Shown: piece by piece, positions 42,452 through 49,306 of the stretch
How the letters are laid out: every line of letters begins with the position of its first letter
How positions within the stretch are numbered: position 1 is the first letter of the stretch
Source: Arthrobacter sp. Y81
Lineage (GTDB): Bacteria; Actinomycetota; Actinomycetes; Actinomycetales; Micrococcaceae
NCBI RefSeq assembly: GCF_002929335.1
Contig: NZ_PJIL01000004.1
Coordinates: 62,001 to 126,000 of the forward strand
Reading direction: 5' to 3'
Length of the DNA: 64,000 bases
Program-made: the position numbers and the translations under genes
Notes under the pieces: generated by a model
Told to the model about the DNA's origin: nothing
The model's database searches: none
What the model saw: the letters and a program-made list of their open reading frames with translations, nothing else

Positions 42452-42499
42452 GTGCAGACGACTTCTGACATTCGGTGCAGACGACTTCTGAAACTGACA
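42452..42499 (-). repeat. Right end repeats of the second element
   Basis: Two tandem copies of GTGCAGACGACTTCTGA (42452 and 42475). Read inward on the minus strand the end begins TGTCAGTTTCAGAAGTCGTC, nearly identical to Tn402-family termini as remembered. The outer edge at 42499 cuts a SnoaL-like coding sequence. Confidence 0.8.
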
Positions 42500-42606
42500 G
42501 CCATTCCCTGAAGTTTGCCAGGCCTTCGAAGCGTTCGCCCGACTGCGGAAACTCCAGGACGGCGTCGCCGTGGTAGATCTCGTGTGGTAGGCGCGGGTTC
42601 AGTGCC
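42500..42606 (-). pseudogene. SnoaL-like (NTF2-fold) gene fragment
   Basis: About 35 codons, LPHEIYHGDAVLEFPQSGER followed by FEGLANFREW, match the first part of SnoaL-like polyketide-cyclase proteins. The frame then runs into the transposon end at 42499 and the remainder of the gene is not found at the other end of the element. The N-terminus is also missing. Clearly a remnant. Confidence 0.65.
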
Positions 42607-42616
42607 GTTCCATGCC

Positions 42617-43225
42617 CTAGCGCTGTTTCGCGAGCCTGAACTCCAGGCCGGTGCGGACCATGGGCCATTCGTGCTCGAGGATCGAGAACACCACGGTGTC
42701 CCGGAGCGTGCCGTCCGCGGTCCGGCTGTGGTTGCGCAGCACGCCGTCCTGCTTGGCTCCCAGCCGGGCGATGGCTTCCCGGGACTGGTGGTTGAGCCAG
42801 TGCGTCCGGAACTCGACGGCCGGGCATCCCAGCGTTTCAAAGGCATGCCGGAGCAGCTGCAGCTTCGAATCCGGGTTGCTGCCGCTGCCGTGCGAAGAAG
42901 CCGCGTTCCAGGTGGAGCCGATCTCCACGCGGGGTGTGGCGGCGTCGATGTTCATGTAGGTGGTCATCCCGATGACCCGGCCGGGACCGCCCGTGGCGGG
43001 GTCGATCAGGCTCGTGGTGAACGGCAGCATGGAGCCCTGTTCCTGGAGCCCCAGCCGGCGGTCGATCTCCGCGGCCATGCCTTCAGGGGTGGGAACACTC
43101 GTGTACCAGAGTTTCCAGAGTTCGCCGTCGCGGGCCGCGTCCACCAGGCCGTCATGGTGCGCGTGGCTCAGCGGTTCGAGGACGACGTATTGCCCGGTCA
43201 GCGTGATGGGTTCGATGGAAGTCAC
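42617..43225 (-). CDS. GNAT-family acetyltransferase (RimL-like)
   Basis: 202 residues. N-terminal ITLTGQYVVLEPLSHAHHDG and C-terminal THWLNHQSREAIARLGAKQD are typical of the RimJ/RimL-like group found beside stress genes in actinobacteria. The middle contains IGMTTYMNIDAATPRVEIGS, the strand pair near the acetyl-CoA site. Substrate unknown. Divergent from the SRPBCC gene. Confidence 0.85.
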   Translation of the reverse strand: MTSIEPITLTGQYVVLEPLSHAHHDGLVDAARDGELWKLWYTSVPTPEGMAAEIDRRLGLQEQGSMLPFTTSLIDPATGGPGRVIGMTTYMNIDAATPRVEIGSTWNAASSHGSGSNPDSKLQLLRHAFETLGCPAVEFRTHWLNHQSREAIARLGAKQDGVLRNHSRTADGTLRDTVVFSILEHEWPMVRTGLEFRLAKQR

Positions 43226-43261
43226 GGCACCATCCTAGGGGGCACCGGCTAGGCTTCTCGG

Positions 43262-43702
43262 ATGATCACTGTTGCAGGAACCGTCCGCTCTCCCCTCGCC
43301 GCAGAACAAGCCTTCGCCTACCTCTCAGCCTTCGAGCACACCGCCGAATGGGACCCGGGTACGCCCGTGGTGAAGAAGCTCTCCGAAGGGCCCGTTGCCG
43401 TGGGCCACCGGTACCACGCCGAAGCGGAATTCCGGGGCAAACGGCAGGCCCTGGTCTACGAGGTGGTGGAGCTGACCGGCAGCCACATCAAGCTCCGCGG
43501 CGAAAACAAGACGGTTATTTCCGAAGACTCGATCGACGTCTCGCCGGACGGCACCGGCTGCGCGGTGAAGTACACAGCGGAGTTCCAGCTCAAGGGCTTG
43601 CTCAAGATCGCCGAACCCTTCATGAAACCGGCGTTTATGTCCCTGCGGGATCCCGCCATGAACGGCCTGAAAACGGCCCTCGACGCGCAGGCAGCACACT
43701 AA
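43262..43702 (+). CDS. SRPBCC-family protein (START-like)
   Basis: 146 residues of the polyketide-cyclase/START-like fold: N-terminal GTVRSPLAAEQAFAYLSAFE with the following W-D-P element, and a C-terminal helix (LRDPAMNGLKTALD) that closes the cavity. Probably binds a hydrophobic ligand. Divergent from an acetyltransferase, convergent with the paaH-like gene. Confidence 0.82.
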   Translation: MITVAGTVRSPLAAEQAFAYLSAFEHTAEWDPGTPVVKKLSEGPVAVGHRYHAEAEFRGKRQALVYEVVELTGSHIKLRGENKTVISEDSIDVSPDGTGCAVKYTAEFQLKGLLKIAEPFMKPAFMSLRDPAMNGLKTALDAQAAH

Positions 43703-43731
43703 GCCGGGCCGAGCGCTCACGCCGGCCCGGC
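43703..43731. terminator. Hairpin between convergent genes
   Basis: 8-bp arms GCCGGGCC/GGCCCGGC, directly after the SRPBCC stop. No T-run; may serve both convergent units. Confidence 0.45.
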
Positions 43732-43749
43732 GGCGCTAGGCCGCGAAGG

Positions 43750-44637
43750 TTACGCCGGCCAGTCGAAGAATCCCTTGCCGGTCTTCCGGCCCAGTTCCCC
43801 GCGGGCCACCTTGTCGCGCAGGATCTGTGGCGGCGCGAAGCGCTCCCCCAGCGTTGACTGCAGGTACTCCGCGATGCCCAGCCGGACATCCAGGCCCACG
43901 ATGTCCGTGGTCCGCAGCGGCCCGGTGGGGTGCTTGTAGCCCAGCACCATGGCGTTGTCGATGTCCTCCGCGGACGCGACGCCCTCCTCCACCATGCGCA
44001 TGGCCTCCAAGGCGATGGCCACGCCGAGACGCGACGAGGCAAAGCCGGGCGCGTCATTGACGACGACGGCTGTCTTGCCGAGTGCCTCGACCCACCTTTT
44101 CGCCGCAGCGGCAAGCTCCTCGGAGGTCTGCTCACCGAGCACCACTTCGATAAGCGTGGACGCCGGCACCGGGTTGAAGAAGTGCAGGCCCAGGAAGTTC
44201 TGCGGCCGCTTCAGTTCGCGGGCCAGGCCGTTGACGGACAGCGAGGACGTGTTGGACGCGAGGTAGGCGTCGTCGGAAAGGCGCGCCTCGATTCCGCGGA
44301 GCGAGGTGACCTTCAGGTCCCAGTCCTCCGGGACGGCCTCCACCACCAGTTGGCGGTCCTTGAAGTCGTCGTAGTCCACGGTCACGGACAAGCGGGAGGC
44401 CATCTCGTCCAGGTTGGCGTCCGTGGCGCCTCGTTCGATGCTCTTGGCTGCCGCGGATTCGACGCGTTCCCGGGCGGCTTCGGCGGAGGCTTCGTCCCGT
44501 TCTACAACCAGGACGTTGGCACCGTTGATCAGGAAGGCGTGGGCGATGCCGGCTCCCATGCGGCCTCCGCCGAGAACGCCTACGAAGTCGGGAAAGTTGG
44601 CGCCGCGAAGGTTTGCCGGAAGTGCGGAGTTGCTCAT
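43750..44637 (-). CDS. paaH: 3-Hydroxyacyl-CoA dehydrogenase (PaaH-like)
   Basis: 295 residues. Rossmann motif VGVLGGGRMGAGIAHAFL (about 19-36), catalytic His in GLHFFNPVPAS and C-terminal domain GYKHPTGPLRTTDIVGLDV. Oxidises 3-hydroxyadipyl-CoA in the lower phenylacetate pathway, inferred from its place after thiolase and enoyl-CoA hydratase genes. A butyryl or short-chain role is possible. Last gene of the operon, 2 bp after the hydratase stop. Confidence 0.85.
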   Translation of the reverse strand: MSNSALPANLRGANFPDFVGVLGGGRMGAGIAHAFLINGANVLVVERDEASAEAARERVESAAAKSIERGATDANLDEMASRLSVTVDYDDFKDRQLVVEAVPEDWDLKVTSLRGIEARLSDDAYLASNTSSLSVNGLARELKRPQNFLGLHFFNPVPASTLIEVVLGEQTSEELAAAAKRWVEALGKTAVVVNDAPGFASSRLGVAIALEAMRMVEEGVASAEDIDNAMVLGYKHPTGPLRTTDIVGLDVRLGIAEYLQSTLGERFAPPQILRDKVARGELGRKTGKGFFDWPA

Positions 44638-44639
44638 GG

Positions 44640-45449
44640 TTACTGCTTCCCGTCGGACTGGTCTGAATTCTTGGCTGACTTCTTATTTGAGAAAGCCTGC
44701 ATGCGGTCGAACTTCGCCTGGGATTCGAAGAGGATCCCCTGCGCCAACTGGTCGATCAGCGGGTGTGCCTCGGCCGGTGCATGGAACACGGATTTGGTGA
44801 TCCGCACGGCCAGCGGGTCCTGCCGGGCGATGCGGTCGGCGAGGCTGTGGGCTCCGTCCATCAGCGCGGGGGCCTCGTGGATCTCCGTGATGAGGTTGAC
44901 GGCGAGAGCCTGTTCGGCGCGCAGCACCAGCCCGGCCAGCAGGATCTGTTTGGCAACGGGCTCGCCCACCAGTTCCTTCAGCCGCCAGCTGGCACCGGCA
45001 GCTGCGAGGATGCCCAGGCCCGTCTCGGGGTTGCCGATGCGGACGCTGGGCGTTCCGATCCGGAAGTCCGCTGCGTAGGCAAGCTCGGCGCCGCCGCCCA
45101 GGCAGTAGCCGTCCAGTGCCGCAATGACCGGCATGGGCAGCTTGGCGATCCGGACGAAGATCGTGGAGTTGATGCCCTGCAGCGCATCGTCCCGGCGCCG
45201 TTCACGCAGCTGGGCGATGTCCGCGCCGGACGCAAAGACGCCGTCGACGCCCGCGATGATCAGCACCTTGGGGTTCTGCTCCAGCGCGGCACACACGAGG
45301 TGGAGTTCGTCCACCATCTGCTGGTCGATGGCGTTGCGGACCTCGGGGCGGTTGAGGAGCACCACGACGCGGTCGTCACGCTCCTCGACCAGGAGGGTGC
45401 GGAAGTCGTGGGTGCTCAAGTGTCCGTTCGCGCTGTCCGGGGCCGGCAT
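44640..45449 (-). CDS. Enoyl-CoA hydratase/isomerase
   Basis: 269 residues of the crotonase fold. The oxyanion-hole stretches are VDGVFASGADIAQL and ALDGYCLGGGAELAYAADF. Candidate for the PaaF or PaaG step (hydration or isomerisation of ring-opened CoA esters). Its ATG overlaps the upstream thiolase stop by one base (TAATG), showing translational coupling. The C-terminal tail KKSAKNSDQSDGKQ is unusually polar. Confidence 0.87.
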   Translation of the reverse strand: MPAPDSANGHLSTHDFRTLLVEERDDRVVVLLNRPEVRNAIDQQMVDELHLVCAALEQNPKVLIIAGVDGVFASGADIAQLRERRRDDALQGINSTIFVRIAKLPMPVIAALDGYCLGGGAELAYAADFRIGTPSVRIGNPETGLGILAAAGASWRLKELVGEPVAKQILLAGLVLRAEQALAVNLITEIHEAPALMDGAHSLADRIARQDPLAVRITKSVFHAPAEAHPLIDQLAQGILFESQAKFDRMQAFSNKKSAKNSDQSDGKQ

Positions 45450-46678
45450 TACACGCGCTCCAGCAGCATGGCAGTGCCCTGGCCGACGCCGATGCACATG
45501 GTGGCGAGACCCATTTTGGCGTCTTCGCGTTCCATCCGGCCCAGCAGGGTGATGGCGATCCGTGAGCCGCTGGAACCGAGCGGGTGCCCCAGGCTGATGG
45601 CGCCGCCGTCGTTGTTCACAATGTCCGGGTCCAGGCCCAACCGCCGCATGCTGGCGAGCGACTGGGTGGCAAACGCTTCGTTGAGTTCGACGGCGCCGAG
45701 GTCGCCCACGCTGTAGCCGCTGCGGGCCAGCACTTTCTGGGTGGCGGGGACGGGGCCGATGCCCATGATCTCGGGTTCGCACCCGGCCGAGGCGCCGTCG
45801 ATGATGCGGGCGCGGGGGGTGAGGCCCAGCTTCTGGATGGCCGCCTCGGACGCCACGATGATGGCTGACGCGCCGTCGTTGAGGGTGGAGGAGTTGCCGG
45901 CGGTGACGATCGAGCCGCCCTTGACCACGGGGCGGAGCCCGGCCAGCACGTCCATGGTGGTCCCGGCGCGGGGTCCTTCGTCGGTGTCCACGACGGATTC
46001 GCCCTTGCGGGTCTTGACCGTCACCGGGACGATTTCCTCGGCGAAGCGTCCGCCAGCGATGGCCGCGAGGGACCGTTCGTGCGAGCGGACGGCAAAGGCG
46101 TCGGCGTCTTCGCGGGAAATGCCGTCGACGCGGCCCACTTCCTCGGCCGTCTCCGGCATGGAGTACGTCATCTTGCCGTCCCGGGAGAGTTCGCCCTTCT
46201 GGAACAGCGGGTTGGCGAACCGCCAGCCGATGGACGTGTCGAAGATGGCGCCGGGCTTGGCGAAGGCCGTCTGCGGCTTCTCCTGCACCCAGGGTGCCCG
46301 GCTCATGGATTCCACGCCGCCGGCAATCACGATGTCCGCGGCTCCGGACTTGATCATGTGGCTCGCCATGATGATGGCGCTCAGCCCGGATGCACACAGC
46401 CGGTTCACCGTGATTCCGGAGATATGGAGGGGAAGACCCGCCAGCAGCGTGGCCATGCGGGCCACGTTGCGGTTTTCCTCGCCGGCGCCGTTGGCGTTGC
46501 CCAGGATCACTTCGTCGATGGAGTCGGGGTCAAGCCCGGCCCGTGAAACGGCCTCGCGGACCACGAGGGCGGCGAGGTCATCCGGTCGGACAGCGGAGAG
46601 CGCGCCTCCGTACCGGCCCACCGGCGTCCGGGCACCGCCCACCAAAAATGCCTGCGGTCCTGCTACTGCTGAGGCCAT
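45449..46678 (-). CDS. Thiolase, probable 3-oxoadipyl-CoA thiolase (PaaJ/PcaF type)
   Basis: 409 residues. Active-site Cys in NRLCASGLSA (near residue 95), His in SLGHPLGSSGSR and the second Cys in MCIGVGQG. It would perform the final thiolysis of the phenylacetate or beta-ketoadipate pathway to acetyl-CoA and succinyl-CoA; a general acetyl-CoA acetyltransferase role is possible. AAGGG upstream of ATG 46678 supports this start over one five codons earlier. A candidate PaaR site lies 60-85 bp upstream. Confidence 0.87.
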   Translation of the reverse strand: MASAVAGPQAFLVGGARTPVGRYGGALSAVRPDDLAALVVREAVSRAGLDPDSIDEVILGNANGAGEENRNVARMATLLAGLPLHISGITVNRLCASGLSAIIMASHMIKSGAADIVIAGGVESMSRAPWVQEKPQTAFAKPGAIFDTSIGWRFANPLFQKGELSRDGKMTYSMPETAEEVGRVDGISREDADAFAVRSHERSLAAIAGGRFAEEIVPVTVKTRKGESVVDTDEGPRAGTTMDVLAGLRPVVKGGSIVTAGNSSTLNDGASAIIVASEAAIQKLGLTPRARIIDGASAGCEPEIMGIGPVPATQKVLARSGYSVGDLGAVELNEAFATQSLASMRRLGLDPDIVNNDGGAISLGHPLGSSGSRIAITLLGRMEREDAKMGLATMCIGVGQGTAMLLERV

Positions 46679-46740
46679 GGAAACACCCTTCACGCGATAA
46701 ACGGCACTGTCATCTGCGGCGGCAATAGCCCTGCGACTAA

Positions 46741-46764
46741 TTTACCGACCGTTCGTTCTATAAA
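46741..46764. promoter_or_regulatory. Candidate PaaR-type operator before the lower-pathway operon
   Basis: Contains TTTACCGACCGTTCG, with outer TTTA/TAAA symmetry (16 of 24 positions). The core matches the sites before paaZ and the TetR gene 22-26 kb away, supporting one regulon. Confidence 0.62.
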
Positions 46765-46806
46765 GATTACACGGCGGCCGCAAGGGGTCAACCGGGCTCC
46801 CGGCGC

Positions 46807-47499
46807 TTAGAGGACAGTAATGCCGAGATGGGCAGCCAGGAGCGGGGCGAGCAGGCGCAGCTGATAGTCATCAATTACGACGCCCGCCAGGCTTTCGAGC
46901 CCGCTGATGGTGCGGAAGTCCGTGCCGCGGAGATCGAAATCCTTGAACTTGGCGCCGGCCAGGTCGAGGGTGCCGATGGTGCAGTTCTTCAGGGCCACCC
47001 GCGTCCCCGTCACGGAGCCGAGGTCCAGCTCGTTGATGATGCAGTCGCTGATCTGCACGTCCGTCAGCCGCGATCCGCGCAGGTTGACGTAGTCCAGCTT
47101 GCCGCCGTCGATCCGCACCGACGTCCAGCCGCTCTCGTACAGCTCCGCCGATCCCCACCGCGGATTGCTGATCTCGACATCCCGCAGCGTGGCCCGCGCC
47201 GCCGTAAACACCGGAGCGTAGACCTCCGCCAGGACGCAGTCCCGGAACGTGGCACCGCGCAGCTGGGTTTCATTGAAGGAAACCCCTCCGAATTCACACT
47301 CGGCGAAATCCGTGCCGCTCAGCTCCAGGCCGTCGGCATCAGCGCGGCTGAATCTCAGGCCGTCGTACCGTTCTCCACGCTGGAAATCAGGCGACGGCTC
47401 ATCGCGGAGCTCCTCGAGCCGGACCGGAGAGAGCCTGGGTGCTGTCACCTTTGCTACCTTGCCTGACGGCGCCCTGCCGGCCGCAGCCCTGCCCGCCAT
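46807..47499 (-). CDS. Pentapeptide-repeat protein
   Basis: 230 residues. From about residue 45 onward the sequence shows tandem A(D/N)LXX-like repeats (LSGTDFAECEFGGVSFNETQ, LRGATFRDC, LDLAGAKFKDFDLRGTDF), which form a right-handed quadrilateral beta-helix. Some members mimic DNA and inhibit gyrase; nothing here proves that. Its ATG overlaps the stop of the upstream SRPBCC gene (ATGA), so the two are coupled. Confidence 0.85.
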   Translation of the reverse strand: MAGRAAAGRAPSGKVAKVTAPRLSPVRLEELRDEPSPDFQRGERYDGLRFSRADADGLELSGTDFAECEFGGVSFNETQLRGATFRDCVLAEVYAPVFTAARATLRDVEISNPRWGSAELYESGWTSVRIDGGKLDYVNLRGSRLTDVQISDCIINELDLGSVTGTRVALKNCTIGTLDLAGAKFKDFDLRGTDFRTISGLESLAGVVIDDYQLRLLAPLLAAHLGITVL

Positions 47500-47972
47500 C
47501 AGAGGGACTCGGCCTTCGCAGCAATCTCGGCCAGGTCCTTGGCCAGCGCCTTCCTGGTCATGCTCATGCCGATCTTGCCGAAAAGGGCCATGGCGATCTT
47601 GCTCAGCAGGGTGGGCTTGACTTCCTCGGCGCCGAAGGTCAGCGAGAGGTCCGTCCCGCCGTCGCGCCCGGAAAGCGTGAACCGCGTGGTGTAGTCCGCG
47701 CCGCCCTGGAGCGCTTTGACCGTGGTGCTGCCGGCCCGGGTCGGCGACGGCGGTTCGGCCTGGGACACCCACATTTCCACGGTCTCGGCACGGCCCATAA
47801 TGGTGCGGGTTTCCTTCCACCGGGTGCCTTCGCCGTATCCGCCCTCGCTGAGCATCTGGATGGAATCTATTCCGGAAAGGGTGGCGGCCGAACCCGGAAT
47901 GTCCGAGATCACGGCCCAGACCTTGTCCGGGCTGGCATTGACGTGCTGCGTGAGGGTGGTCTTGTGGTCCAT
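47499..47972 (-). CDS. SRPBCC/CoxG-like protein
   Basis: 157 residues of the START-like fold: HVNASPDKVWAVISDIPGSA at the N-terminus, then WKETRTIMGRAETVEMWV, and a C-terminal helix. Likely binds a hydrophobic ligand. Start set at ATG 47972 (MDHKTTL); no ribosome-binding site, possibly leaderless. Forms a two-gene unit with the pentapeptide-repeat gene. Confidence 0.8.
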   Translation of the reverse strand: MDHKTTLTQHVNASPDKVWAVISDIPGSAATLSGIDSIQMLSEGGYGEGTRWKETRTIMGRAETVEMWVSQAEPPSPTRAGSTTVKALQGGADYTTRFTLSGRDGGTDLSLTFGAEEVKPTLLSKIAMALFGKIGMSMTRKALAKDLAEIAAKAESL

Positions 47973-48137
47973 GCAATCGAGCCTAGCCGGGAGCACCGAC
48001 AACCGTCACGGACGACGCCGGGCGCCCTTGGAATTCCCTTGGAACCGCAGCAAAACTTCCCTTGAATTAGTAAGCATGCTTTGTGTTATTGTAATAATGC
48101 TTAGTTTTTTTACCGGCAACGAGAGGTGGAATACACC

Positions 48138-48314
48138 ATGGGAATCGGCGACAAAATTCAGAACGAAGCAGAGCACCTCGGCGGCAAGGCCAAGGAAGCG
48201 GCCGGCAACGCCACGGACAATGACCAGCTGCGTGCAGAGGGCCAGAAGGACCAGGTTGTTGCCGACGCCAAGAAAGTTGGCGAAAACGTGAAGGACGAGT
48301 TCAAAAGAGACTAG
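48138..48314 (+). CDS. CsbD-family stress protein
   Basis: 58 residues, hydrophilic and helical: MGIGDKIQNEAEHLGGKAKE followed by AAGNATDNDQLRAEG, the CsbD signature. Usually general-stress induced; function unknown. GAGAGGTGGA precedes the ATG. The upstream 100 bp is unusually AT-rich for this genome, fitting a strong promoter. Closed by a clear terminator. Confidence 0.9.
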   Translation: MGIGDKIQNEAEHLGGKAKEAAGNATDNDQLRAEGQKDQVVADAKKVGENVKDEFKRD

Positions 48315-48354
48315 AGCAACCTAGGCAGCGGCCACGGCAGCTGCCTGGAAACGG

Positions 48355-48393
48355 CGGCGGGCATTCCTTTGGGGGATGCCCGCCGTCTTTTTT
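48355..48393 (+). terminator. Rho-independent terminator after csbD
   Basis: 10-bp stem CGGCGGGCAT/ATGCCCGCCG with an 11-bp loop, followed by a run of six T after a C. Confidence 0.9.
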
Positions 48394-48439
48394 GTGAGAT
48401 TCTCTGGTAACAGCAACCGCCCTACGGAAGGTCCGCACG

Positions 48440-49165
48440 ATGACGATCATCGACCTCAGCGGGGCCGGCACTGCCCCGAAGAACGCGGGGAACCTGCGCG
48501 GCTACCTCGCGGAACCTGCGGGGACGGGTCCGTTTCCCGCCGTCCTGATGATTCACGAGGCGTTCGGCCTCAACGACATTGCCCGGCGCCAGGCGGACCG
48601 GCTGGCAGCGGCCGGCTACCTCACCCTGGCTGTGGACCTCTTCAGCGACGGCGGCTCCCGCCGCTGCCTGGTGTCCACCATGAGGTCGATGCTGTCCGGC
48701 TCCGGCAAGGCGTTCACGGACCTGGCCACCGCGCAGGCCTGGCTGGAGGGCTCGGGACGCACCAACGGCAGGATCGGTGTGATCGGCTTTTGCATGGGCG
48801 GCGGCTTCGCCCTGCTGGTCGCCAGGAACGGCTTCGACGCCGCGGCCGTCAACTACGGCAGGCTGCCCAAGCACCCGGAAGAAGCCCTGCTGGGCGCGTG
48901 CCCGGTGGTGGGCAACTTCGGCAAGAAGGACCGCACCCTGCCCGGCGCCGCGGCCAAACTCGAAGCCACGCTGGACACGCTGGGCATCGAGCATGACGTC
49001 AAGGAATTCGAAAACGCCGGCCACGCTTTTATGAACGACGCCGAGGAAGGGCCCCGGCCGCTGCGGCCCCTGTTCCGGGTGATGGGCATCAAGCCGGACC
49101 CCGAAGCGGCCCCCGAAGCCTGGCAAAGGATCGAGGACCACTTCGCCCGGCACCTGAAGAACTAA
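48440..49165 (+). CDS. Dienelactone hydrolase-family protein
   Basis: 241-residue alpha/beta hydrolase. Nucleophile Cys in GVIGFCMGGGFALL (near residue 119), His in ENAGHAFMND (near 197) and the expected Asp between them. The family hydrolyses dienelactones in chlorocatechol breakdown, but many members act on other lactones or esters; no catechol genes are near. Followed by two long hairpins. Confidence 0.87.
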   Translation: MTIIDLSGAGTAPKNAGNLRGYLAEPAGTGPFPAVLMIHEAFGLNDIARRQADRLAAAGYLTLAVDLFSDGGSRRCLVSTMRSMLSGSGKAFTDLATAQAWLEGSGRTNGRIGVIGFCMGGGFALLVARNGFDAAAVNYGRLPKHPEEALLGACPVVGNFGKKDRTLPGAAAKLEATLDTLGIEHDVKEFENAGHAFMNDAEEGPRPLRPLFRVMGIKPDPEAAPEAWQRIEDHFARHLKN

Positions 49166-49170
49166 GCGCG

Positions 49171-49223
49171 AACAGGCAGCTAATGCCCTCAAACCCGGGA
49201 TTTGAGGGCATTAGCTGCCTGTT
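49171..49223. terminator. 53-bp near-perfect hairpin after the hydrolase gene
   Basis: 23-bp perfect arms beginning AACAGGCAGCTAATGCCCTC, with loop CCCGGGA. It lies 5 bp after the stop. Unusually long for a terminator; no T-run. Confidence 0.65.
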
Positions 49224-49240
49224 CACGCTCCTCCCGGGGA

Positions 49241-49288
49241 ACGACGACGGCGGCGGCCACCTGGGAAGGTGACCGCCGCCGTCGTCGT
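49241..49288. terminator. GC-rich bidirectional terminator
   Basis: 16-bp perfect arms ACGACGACGGCGGCGG and complement with an inner CACCT/AGGTG pairing. It lies between convergent hydrolase and permease genes. Confidence 0.75.
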
Positions 49289-49306
49289 ACTGCTTGGGTG
49301 GAAGCC

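Larger units (their letters stand above)
38971..42499. mobile_element. Probable second Tn402-like element, ends decayed
   Basis: About 3.5 kb bracketed by inverted ends of the same family as the ars transposon. The left end (38971-38995) reads GGTCAGTTTCAGAAGTCGTC onward, with further degenerate copies at 39046-39065 and 39071-39095. The right end (42475-42499 reversed) has a tandem copy at 42452-42468. No 5-bp duplication matches (GCAGC versus GCCAT), and the left end has lost the initial T. So it is either an old insertion with adjacent deletion or two unrelated end remnants. Cargo: an isoprenylcysteine-methyltransferase-like protein, an MFS fragment, an MFS transporter and an ArsR-rhodanese regulator. 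No transposase. Confidence 0.6.

Noticed and set aside
38966..42504. A 5-bp target duplication for the second element
   Set aside because: The flanks are GCAGC and GCCAT. They do not match, so completeness of this element is not claimed.
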